64,000 nucleotides of DNA from JBBQZP01 sp038207585 (GTDB lineage: Bacteria; Pseudomonadota; Alphaproteobacteria; Rhodobacterales; Rhodobacteraceae), in assembly GCA_038207585.1 (NCBI GenBank), contig JBBQZP010000024.1:7829-71828 (forward strand). Direction: 5' to 3'. The notes beneath the pieces were generated by a model that was given only the letters and a program-made list of their open reading frames with translations, searched no databases and had not been told where the DNA came from. Positions 34,936 through 42,082 of the stretch are shown here, piece by piece; within the stretch, counting starts at the first letter, position 1, and each line of letters starts with the position of its first letter. The position numbers and the translations under genes are program-made.

Positions 34936-36087
34936 TCAGTGCGCGGCACTGCCCGGAAGCGGGTTCAGCGCCTTGTTATAGGGGTGCCAGTCTTGCACAT
35001 CGGGATACCACGTCTTGCGCCATTCCTTGACGCGGCGGTTCATCACCCGTTTCCACAGCGGCGGGATCATCGCGATCGTCGTCATGATGGGGTAGCCGTA
35101 AGGCAGTTGCGGGGCCTGATCGGCTCCGAAATTCTGCAACAGGGGAAAGCGGCGGTCAGGTTTGTAATGGTGATCGGAATGGCGCTGCAGGTTGATCAGA
35201 AGCCAGTTCGACGCCTTGGTTGACTGGTTCCACGAATGGTGCGGCTGGACGTGTTCATACTTGCCATTGCCAAGGTGGCGGCGGGTCAGGCCATAGTGTT
35301 CGACGTAATTCACCAGCTCAAGTTGCCAGATCGCGACAGCCGCCTGCCAGATGAAAAGCGCAAGCCCCTGCCAACCGCCCAAGACCAGCGCAAGGAACAG
35401 CATCGCCAGTTGCAAAGCGCCATAGCGCCAGAACGGATTGCTGAAATCTGATGCGGGCAGGCCCTTGCGGGCCAGCATCGCCGCTTCGGCCTTCCATGAC
35501 GACACCGCGCATTGCCGCAAGACACGCGGGAAAAAGCGGTGGAAGCCTTCGTTATAGCGCGCGGTGACCGGATCGCGCGGGGTGCCGATGTAAAGGTGAT
35601 GCACCCGCAGATGTTCCGACCGAAAGTGCGAGTAAAGCACCGACGCCAGCAGCAGATCGCCCAGCCAGCGTTCCACTTTCGATTTCTGGTGCATCAGTTC
35701 GTGGCTGTAAACGATGCCGATGGTGCCGGAAATCACGCCCATACCGAAGAACAGCCCGGCCTTTTCCCAGCCGCCCAGATGGGAGGTGTGGGTGACAAAG
35801 AAGATCAGCCCGAACAACAGCACGAACTGCACCGGAAACCAGATCAGCGTGATCAGCCGATACCACCACAGACCGCCGTCCGGGGTGGCGGGGTCGATGT
35901 TGTCTTCGTTATGGCCGGTGATCATGTCCAGAATGGTGAACAGAACCCAGGTGCACAGCGGCATCAATAGAACCGTCCAGCCGCCGACCGTGGCGCCCAG
36001 AATAGCCACCGGCACCAATGCCAGCGACAGCCAGAAGGGCGCGGCATCGGCAAAGCGGGGGGAGGTTGAGGCGGGCAGGTCGGTCAT
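34936..36087 (-). CDS. alkB: AlkB-type membrane alkane/xylene monooxygenase
   Basis: 383 aa from ATG 36087 with GGAG six bases upstream. The eight-histidine diiron pattern is intact: HELMH at 129-133, SEHLRVHH at 157-164, and LQRHSDHH at 300-307, plus the NYVEHYGL signature of AlkB at 260-267. About six membrane segments. It should hydroxylate a terminal methyl group on alkanes or related lipids using rubredoxin electrons; no rubredoxin or rubredoxin reductase gene is adjacent, so the electron donor must be encoded elsewhere or the substrate is different. Confidence 0.88.
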   Translation of the reverse strand: MTDLPASTSPRFADAAPFWLSLALVPVAILGATVGGWTVLLMPLCTWVLFTILDMITGHNEDNIDPATPDGGLWWYRLITLIWFPVQFVLLFGLIFFVTHTSHLGGWEKAGLFFGMGVISGTIGIVYSHELMHQKSKVERWLGDLLLASVLYSHFRSEHLRVHHLYIGTPRDPVTARYNEGFHRFFPRVLRQCAVSSWKAEAAMLARKGLPASDFSNPFWRYGALQLAMLFLALVLGGWQGLALFIWQAAVAIWQLELVNYVEHYGLTRRHLGNGKYEHVQPHHSWNQSTKASNWLLINLQRHSDHHYKPDRRFPLLQNFGADQAPQLPYGYPIMTTIAMIPPLWKRVMNRRVKEWRKTWYPDVQDWHPYNKALNPLPGSAAH

Positions 36088-36133
36088 GGGGTTCTCCGGT
36101 TTGCGCGGAATATGCGCTTTATTCGTAAATTTC

Positions 36134-37195
36134 TCAACTGTGACGAAGGGTTGGGGACGCTGCGTCATAGGCTTTGCGCATCAGGGTGGGCAAATCGGAA
36201 GGGCGAAAGTCAGTTTGCGGCAGGAACTGCCCGCGATCCGGGCGACCGGCGGCAACCGGAGCGGCCATCACGTCAAGAATCAGGTGGAAATGGGTAAAGG
36301 TGTGGCGCACCTCGCCCACTGCGTGCCAGTCGGCATTCAGCGGGGAGGTGCCGCCCTGCCCGTCCCAATCGCTTCCCGGCCAGCCCAGCATGCCGCCCAG
36401 AAGTCCGCGTTCGGGCCGCGTTTCCAAAAGCCATGCACCGTCATTGCGCCGCGCGATCCAGACCGTGCCGCGCCGTACCGGCTTGGCGGCTTTGGGCGTC
36501 TTGCGCGGCAGTTCGGCCTGCATACCCGCAGCCCGCGCACGGCACGGCCCCATCCATGGGCAGATCCCGCAGGCGGGGCTTTTGGGGGTGCAGATCGTGG
36601 CGCCAAGATCCATCACCGCCTGCGCGTAGTCACCGGGGCGGGTGCGGGGCGTCTGCGCTTCGGCCAGCCGGGTCAGTTCGGGTTTGGCGGCGGGCAAAGG
36701 TGTTTGCACCAGATGCAGGCGGGCCATCACCCGTTCGACATTGCCGTCCACAACGACCGCCGCTTCGTCGTGGGCAATCGAGGCGACGGCCGATGCGGTA
36801 TAGGGCCCGATGCCCGGCAGGCTCAAAAGCCCATCACGCGTGGCCGGAAACACCCCGCCATGATCCGCCACCACGGCGCGGGCACAGTGCAAAAGGTTGC
36901 GGGCGCGGGCATAGTAGCCAAGGCCCGCCCATTCGCCCATCACATCGCTGTCCGCCGCCGCCGCCAACGCCGCCACATCGGGCCAGCGCGCGGTAAATCG
37001 GTTGAAATAATCGCGCACGGCGGCCACGGTGGTTTGTTGCAGCATCACTTCCGAAAGCCACACGCGGTAGGGGTCGGGCCGCACGCCTGCCGCGCGGTCG
37101 GCAGGCGAGATGCGCCACGGCATCACCCGCGCATGGGCATCATACCAGCCCAGCAAAACATCGCTCAGACCCGCGATTTCAACCTCGTCACGCAT
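36134..37195 (-). CDS. mutY: A/G-specific adenine glycosylase
   Basis: 353 aa. HhH-GPD fold with catalytic E49 in LSEVMLQQT and D150 in VDGNVERV, hairpin SLPGIGPYTASAV, and the 4Fe-4S loop C202-x6-C209-x2-C212-x5-C218. The C-terminal NUDIX-like domain (about 240-345) recognises 8-oxoguanine. Removes adenine mispaired with 8-oxoG. Divergent from the DciA-like gene with 63 bp between starts; upstream of alkB on the same strand. Confidence 0.95.
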   Translation of the reverse strand: MRDEVEIAGLSDVLLGWYDAHARVMPWRISPADRAAGVRPDPYRVWLSEVMLQQTTVAAVRDYFNRFTARWPDVAALAAAADSDVMGEWAGLGYYARARNLLHCARAVVADHGGVFPATRDGLLSLPGIGPYTASAVASIAHDEAAVVVDGNVERVMARLHLVQTPLPAAKPELTRLAEAQTPRTRPGDYAQAVMDLGATICTPKSPACGICPWMGPCRARAAGMQAELPRKTPKAAKPVRRGTVWIARRNDGAWLLETRPERGLLGGMLGWPGSDWDGQGGTSPLNADWHAVGEVRHTFTHFHLILDVMAAPVAAGRPDRGQFLPQTDFRPSDLPTLMRKAYDAASPTLRHS

Positions 37196-37258
37196 GTTTT
37201 ATACCTATCGCGCGGCATTGCACTGGCAGCGGCCGCCTTGGATGACTAGAATAGGGCA

Positions 37259-37801
37259 ATGCAGGGAAACCGCCAGATGACACGCGCGCCCGATCAGACC
37301 CCCAGCCGCAGGAAGCGCGGCTTTGAACCAGCGGGGGGGCTGCTGAAGGACCGTATCCGCACCGCGGGCGAGGCGCGCGGTTTTGCGGTGTCACGCCTGC
37401 TCACGCATTGGGCCGAGGTGGTGGGCGCCGATCTTGCCGCGATGACCCGGCCCGTGAAGATCGGCTATGCCAAGGGCGGGTTTGGCGGCACGCTGACGCT
37501 TCTGGTGCAATCCGTACAGGCGCCAATGGTGCAGATGCAGCTTCCCGCAATGGTCGAAAAAGTCAACGCCTGCTACGGTTTCCGCGCGATCTCGCGGATT
37601 CACCTCACGCAGACTGCTCCGCTGGGCTTTGCCGAAGGGCGGGCCGAATTCGCCCATGCGCCAAAGGAAATCGCCGCCCCTGCCCCCGACCCCGCGATTG
37701 ACCGCGCCGCTGCTGACGCGGCCCTTGGCGTGCGTGATGACGGTTTGCGCGATGCGCTGGAATCCCTGACCCGAAATTTTCTGATCCGTTCCAAACAATA
37801 A
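37259..37801 (+). CDS. DUF721/DciA-like protein
   Basis: 180 aa; ATG 37259, with a second possible start at 37277. DUF721 core about residues 25-110 (GLLKDRIRTAGEARGFAVSRLLTHWAEVVGADLAAMTRPVKI). DciA proteins load the DnaB helicase in bacteria lacking DnaC. The C-terminal ~70 residues are acidic, alanine-rich and probably flexible. Followed after 13 bp by the DsbA-like gene. Confidence 0.82.
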   Translation: MQGNRQMTRAPDQTPSRRKRGFEPAGGLLKDRIRTAGEARGFAVSRLLTHWAEVVGADLAAMTRPVKIGYAKGGFGGTLTLLVQSVQAPMVQMQLPAMVEKVNACYGFRAISRIHLTQTAPLGFAEGRAEFAHAPKEIAAPAPDPAIDRAAADAALGVRDDGLRDALESLTRNFLIRSKQ

Positions 37802-37814
37802 GATGAGGCCAAGT

Positions 37815-38501
37815 ATGACCAAGAAATCCGGGTTGACCGCCCTTGCGCTGGTCCTGATTGCAGGCTTGGGCCTGTGGTCCGTTGGCGGGAAAGGCCCGTT
37901 GCAAGGCTTTTCCCCGGTGACGGCGGCGATGGCCGAAGATGCGGCAGCCCCGGCCACCACCGAAGCCGCCGCAATCGTGGTGCCCGACATGGTTCTGGGC
38001 AATCCCGATGCAAAGGTGACGCTGGTGGAATACGCGTCCTACACCTGCCCGCATTGCCGCGATTTCCACACCAATGTGTTCAAGGATTTCAAGAAAAACT
38101 ACATCGACACCGGCAAGGTGAAATTCGTCTACCGCGAGGTGTATTTCGACAAATACGGACTCTGGGCGGCGATGGTGGCCCGCTGTGGTGGCGATCTGCG
38201 CTACTTTGGCATCAACAACATCCTGTTTGACACGCAGCAGGAATGGGCCGGGTCGGACGATCCGGCCGTGGTGGTGGCGAACCTCAAGAAAATCGGGCGC
38301 ACAGCTGGGATGGATGATCCGACGATTACCGCCTGTCTGGAAAACGGCGACATGGCGACGGCAATGGTCGCCAAGTATCAGGCCGATTTCACCGCCGACA
38401 AGGTGGAAGGCACGCCCACGCTGTTCATCAACGGCGAAAAGCATGGCAACATGAACTACAACGATCTGGCGGCACTGATCGACGCGGAACTGGCGAAGTA
38501 A
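37815..38501 (+). CDS. DsbA-family thiol-disulfide oxidoreductase
   Basis: 228 aa; ATG 37815 chosen because GAGG lies seven bases upstream. A signal or membrane anchor segment (about 8-24), an Ala-rich linker, then a thioredoxin fold with a CPHC active site (C78, C81) and cis-Pro in GTPTLFING. An additional Cys pair (ARCGG, ACLEN) is present. Periplasmic oxidoreductase; whether it oxidises or isomerises cannot be told. Normal DsbA size. Confidence 0.85.
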   Translation: MTKKSGLTALALVLIAGLGLWSVGGKGPLQGFSPVTAAMAEDAAAPATTEAAAIVVPDMVLGNPDAKVTLVEYASYTCPHCRDFHTNVFKDFKKNYIDTGKVKFVYREVYFDKYGLWAAMVARCGGDLRYFGINNILFDTQQEWAGSDDPAVVVANLKKIGRTAGMDDPTITACLENGDMATAMVAKYQADFTADKVEGTPTLFINGEKHGNMNYNDLAALIDAELAK

Positions 38502-38595
38502 ACCAGGTCAGCCACAGCTTTACCCCCATGCGCGCATCCGCTAGGTTGCGCGCATCTTTCTTTGCCACCCTTCCCGCATTTCAAACGGAGCCTGC

Positions 38596-38841
38596 ATGAC
38601 CCAGCGCCTGCATCTTGTCTTTGGCGGGGAACTGGTTGATCCGACCAGAACCGCTTTCAAGGATGTGAAAAACATCCATGTTGTCGGCATGTTCCCCGAT
38701 TACGCCTCCGCCCATGCGGCATGGAAGGCCGAAGCGCAGCGCACCGTCGATGATGCCCATATGCGCTATTTCATCGCCCATATCCACCGTCTGCGCGATG
38801 AGGCCCAGCCCGGCTCGACGACCGAAGAGCTGGGCGCCTGA
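38596..38841 (+). CDS. DUF4170 protein
   Basis: 81 aa. MTQRLHLVFGGELVDPTRTAFKDV and MFPDYASAHAAWKAEAQRTVDDAHMRYFIAHIHRL fit DUF4170, a small alphaproteobacterial family without known function. It sits 11 bp before waaA, and this location before Kdo transferase seems conserved in the group, suggesting an envelope link. Good RBS (GGAGCC) ahead of the start. Confidence 0.83.
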   Translation: MTQRLHLVFGGELVDPTRTAFKDVKNIHVVGMFPDYASAHAAWKAEAQRTVDDAHMRYFIAHIHRLRDEAQPGSTTEELGA

Positions 38842-38852
38842 CGAGGACCGAC

Positions 38853-40070
38853 ATGGCGTATTCCCTTGGTCTGACGCTTTACACCCTTGGTGTATCGCGC
38901 GACGTGAAGCCGGTGGATCGCCCGGCTCGCCCGGAGGGATCATTGATATGTCTGCACGCACCATCGGCTGATGCAGCACAGGGCATGGCGGAACTGGCAC
39001 GGCGAGTGGTCGACACAACGAGGCATCGTGTGCTGCTGTGCACCGCGCACCGGGTTGATCCGATGCCCGGATTTCTTTTGCAGCCACCGCCGCCCGATAC
39101 GCCTGCCGAAGTGCGTGCTTTTCTGGATCACTGGCATCCCGATGCGGTGTTGTTATGCGACGGTGAGATACGCCCTGCCCTATTGCACCAGTATTACGAA
39201 CGCGGCACGCCGCTGGCGATGGTCAACGCGCGCATGCCGGTGCTGGCAAAAGGCCGTGCGGGATGGTGGCCGGGATTGTTGCGCGGTCTGCTGGCAAGGA
39301 TGCCAAAGGTCCTGACGGTGGACGAGATGGCGACACGTTTGTTTCTGCGTGCGGGAAGCCGGGAAGCGGCAGTCGAGGTTTCGGGCCGCCTCGAAGTCGG
39401 TTCGGCGGCGCTGCGCTGCACCGAGGCAGAGCGGGGTGCAATGGCCCGGCTTTTCGGCACCCGTCCGGTCTGGCTTGCCGCTGGGCTTCCCGAAGCCGAA
39501 GACGCCGCCGTGATCGAGGCGCATCGCGCTGCGCTGCGTTTGGCGCACCGGCTTTTGCTGATCGTGGTGCTGGAGGATGCGTCGCGTGCAAACACCCTTG
39601 CATCAAAGATGGAGGTGGAGGGCTGGAGCGTCGCCCGTCGTTCGTCCGAGGAAGACCCAGATGCGGAAACCGAGGTCTATATTGTCGATACGCCCGAGGA
39701 GTACGGGCTCTGGTATCGTCTGGCCCCGGTCACCTTCTTGGGCGGCAGCCTGTTCGGTGCGGGATGCGAACGAAATCCGATGGAGGCGGCGGCGCTGGGG
39801 TCATCAATCCTTTATGGCCCCAATCCGGGGACATTTGCAGGCATCTTCGGTCGGCTGGGGGCGGCACGGGCAGCCCGTGCCGTAACCGGCGGTGCCGATC
39901 TGGCCGAAGCGTTAAGCGATCTTCTGGCCCCCGACCGTGCGGCGCGACTGGCCCATGCGGCCTGGGGTGTGGCGTCCGAAGGGGCCGAAGTGACCGACCG
40001 TATCCTTGCGCTGCTGGAGCAGATGCTGAAGAACCCGGCGCAGCCCGCAGCCATCGCAGCCGCGCAATGA
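38853..40070 (+). CDS. waaA: 3-deoxy-D-manno-octulosonic acid transferase
   Basis: 405 aa, slightly shorter than E. coli WaaA (425 aa). GT30 glycosyltransferase transferring Kdo to lipid A precursor at the inner membrane. Visible features: HRVDPMPGFLLQPPPPDTP, LDHWHPDAVLLCDGEIRPALL, and the C-terminal TFLGGSLFGAGCERNPMEAAALGSSILYGPN nucleotide-sugar-binding region. The N-terminal membrane anchor typical of WaaA is shortened here. The stop overlaps lpxK (ATGA). Confidence 0.88.
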   Translation: MAYSLGLTLYTLGVSRDVKPVDRPARPEGSLICLHAPSADAAQGMAELARRVVDTTRHRVLLCTAHRVDPMPGFLLQPPPPDTPAEVRAFLDHWHPDAVLLCDGEIRPALLHQYYERGTPLAMVNARMPVLAKGRAGWWPGLLRGLLARMPKVLTVDEMATRLFLRAGSREAAVEVSGRLEVGSAALRCTEAERGAMARLFGTRPVWLAAGLPEAEDAAVIEAHRAALRLAHRLLLIVVLEDASRANTLASKMEVEGWSVARRSSEEDPDAETEVYIVDTPEEYGLWYRLAPVTFLGGSLFGAGCERNPMEAAALGSSILYGPNPGTFAGIFGRLGAARAARAVTGGADLAEALSDLLAPDRAARLAHAAWGVASEGAEVTDRILALLEQMLKNPAQPAAIAAAQ

Positions 40071-41038
40071 CCCCGCCCGACTTCTGGTATCAGCCGCCGG
40101 GGCTGGCCTCTGCCCTGCTGGCACCGCTTGGCTGGGCTTTTGGAGCGGCGACGGCGCGCAGGGTGGCACAGCCGGGCTACCGCGCGGGCATGCCGGTGAT
40201 CTGCGTCGGCAATCTGAATGTCGGCGGCACCGGCAAGACCCCCACGGTGATCGCCCTGATCCCGCATCTGCCCGGCGTGCACATCGTTTCGCGCGGCTAC
40301 GGCGGGGCGCTGTCCGGCCCGGTGCAGGTGAACGAGCGCACCCACACTGCCGCGCAGGTGGGGGATGAGCCGCTGCTTCTGTCGGCTTTTGCGCCCACAT
40401 GGGTGGCAAAAGACCGCGCTGCAGGCGTGCGTGCGGCACAAGCTGCGGGCGCAAGGGTGATCCTGCTGGATGACGGGTTCCAGAACCCGTCCGTCGTGAA
40501 ATCCCTGTCCATTCTGGTCGTCGATGCCGCGCGCGGCTTTGGCAACGGGCGCTGCCTGCCTGCGGGGCCATTGCGCGAGCCTGTGGCGGCCGGCATGGCG
40601 CGGGCCGATGCGCTTTTGTCGATCGGCGATGCGGCGGCGCAGGCCGTGTTCGCAACCGCAGGCCCCTTCCCCGTGCCGCATTTCACCGGGTCGCTTCAGG
40701 TGCTGCCCACCGGCATGGATTGGCACGGCACCCGCGTTCTGGCCTTTGCCGGCATCGGCCACCCCGAACGCTTTTTCGCCACCCTCCGCGACCTTGGCGC
40801 GCAGGTCCTGCGGGCTGAACCCCTGTCAGACCACCAACCCCTGACCACCGCCCTGATGACCCGGCTGGAGATTGAGGCCGCACGCCTTGGCGCCCAGCTT
40901 GTGACAACGGAAAAAGACGCCGTGCGCCTGCCCGAGGCGTTCCGGTCCAAGGTGGTGACGCTGCCGGTGCGGTTGAGGCTGGACGATGAGTCGGGGATGG
41001 AAAGGGTGTTGGCGGGGGTGGTCACAAAAGTCGGTTAA
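40067..41038 (+). CDS. lpxK: Tetraacyldisaccharide 4'-kinase
   Basis: 323 aa. Start at ATG 40067 in an ATGA overlap with waaA. Walker A GNLNVGGTGKTPT (49-60), IVSRGYGG, VGDEPLLLSAF, LDDGFQN and TTEKDAVRLP are all diagnostic. Phosphorylates the lipid A disaccharide at the 4' position on the inner membrane. The lipid A pathway continues with Kdo transfer by the gene upstream. The AT-rich islet begins 80 bp after its stop. Confidence 0.94.
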   Translation: MTPPDFWYQPPGLASALLAPLGWAFGAATARRVAQPGYRAGMPVICVGNLNVGGTGKTPTVIALIPHLPGVHIVSRGYGGALSGPVQVNERTHTAAQVGDEPLLLSAFAPTWVAKDRAAGVRAAQAAGARVILLDDGFQNPSVVKSLSILVVDAARGFGNGRCLPAGPLREPVAAGMARADALLSIGDAAAQAVFATAGPFPVPHFTGSLQVLPTGMDWHGTRVLAFAGIGHPERFFATLRDLGAQVLRAEPLSDHQPLTTALMTRLEIEAARLGAQLVTTEKDAVRLPEAFRSKVVTLPVRLRLDDESGMERVLAGVVTKVG

Positions 41039-41115
41039 ACTCCTGTCCGCTTTGGTGGCAAAGAAGAGTGAATGAACGTGGTCAGCGCCAACACTGGCAA
41101 TCCATCTTCCGTCAG

Positions 41116-41424
41116 CTATTGTCCAAAGTAAGGGTCGCCTGAAATCCAAAATATATCGTACGTTTTTTCTAGTCGCCGCAAGAATGCCTCTACGTCTGAT
41201 GCAATGTTTACAGCTTGCAATGTATCGGCACCATAAACCTCTGGAATTACAGCATCGAGCCCATTTATTTCAACGTGACATCCTGCAATAATGCTACCAA
41301 TAGGAAAATTCAAAGAATTCTGCGAAACGACATATGGAGCATGAATTCTAATAGAAAACTCCTTTCGTTCGTTACTGCCTCTTACAGCATAAAGAAGCTT
41401 GCGTTCAGCTATGACGGTCATCAA
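41116..41424 (-). CDS. Orphan AT-rich gene
   Basis: 102 aa; the two tandem ATGs are at 41424 and 41421. No family I recognise; the sequence MMTVIAERKLLYAVRGSNERKEFSIRI and EAFLRRLEKTYDIFWISGDPYFGQ suggests a compact alpha/beta fold. Two 60-base lines I counted (41221-41340) have 49 of 120 G+C, about 41%, far below the window. It directly abuts the TPR gene upstream, so they form one unit. Likely recently acquired. Could be an effector, immunity or antitoxin-type protein, but nothing in the sequence proves that. Confidence 0.6.
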   Translation of the reverse strand: MMTVIAERKLLYAVRGSNERKEFSIRIHAPYVVSQNSLNFPIGSIIAGCHVEINGLDAVIPEVYGADTLQAVNIASDVEAFLRRLEKTYDIFWISGDPYFGQ

Positions 41425-41928
41425 TTACTCTCTCAGAACTAGTTTAATTAAAGCCAGATCATTCAACACCTTCGGAAAATCATCCCACTCAGAATCAATC
41501 GCTTCCAGATGCACCAACGCCTTCCCGAACCTTTCAAGGTCCATATAGGCATGTGCCAGATTGAATCTCACACTTGGGTCATCAAAAATGCAGAGCCCGC
41601 CCTCAAGAACCTCAATCTGCCGTTCCAGATCAACCTCTGTGTTTGAATAAGCAACATATGACTGTGCGTCTTCGGGCCACACCTTAATCGCTTCAAGAAA
41701 ATAACGCGCGGCCTGCGTCAAGTTTCCCTGCGACTCGTGGGCCAGACCCAAAAGATACAGCGCGTGGTTCAGATCAGTGTCATATTCAAAGGCCGGTCGT
41801 TGCTGACCTTCCTCAACCCACCCGGTCACGAACGCCAGATTGACCAGCACATCATCGGCCGGTGCTTTGTGGCATTTCGCGAAAAGCCGGTCTGCCTAAT
41901 CGCTGATCAGGAAAACCGGCGTCGTCAT
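41425..41928 (-). pseudogene. TPR protein gene with in-frame amber at codon 11
   Basis: From ATG 41928 (with a GGGGGAGGGGG RBS a few bases upstream) the frame reads MTTPVFLISD, then TAG (41896-41898), then continues without a frameshift as ADRLFAKCHKAPADDVLVNLAF through a TPR-rich body to the stop at 41425. Coding-like sequence immediately after the stop argues that the original protein was about 167 aa and was broken by a single point change. A GTG at 41850 could restart a 141-aa product. TPR units are visible in ALYLLGLAHESQGNLTQAARYFLEAIKV and FNLAHAYMDLERFGKALVHLEAI. Whether it is expressed is uncertain. Confidence 0.62.
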
Positions 41929-42082
41929 CAAACCCCCTCCCCCTATACAACCAAGCCCAACCCCTGTATCAGCCCCTCTTCGGCTCCGATCATTCCGGGG
42001 CGGCGGGCGAGGAGGCCTGGCCGTGATAGGGAATTCTGGCGCCGCTCATCGGGCAGGCTGCCCCTTATCTTAGGCAAAGACA

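Noticed and set aside
39263..40066. Plus-strand extension of the lpxK frame back into waaA
   Set aside because: LpxK begins at the ATGA overlap (40067); the upstream part is rich in Gly/Arg and is out of frame with waaA.
41929..42082. Possible tRNA or leader in the 154-bp gap before the helicase gene
   Set aside because: Short GC stems are present but no cloverleaf or T-loop sequence could be fitted, and no conserved riboswitch pattern was seen.
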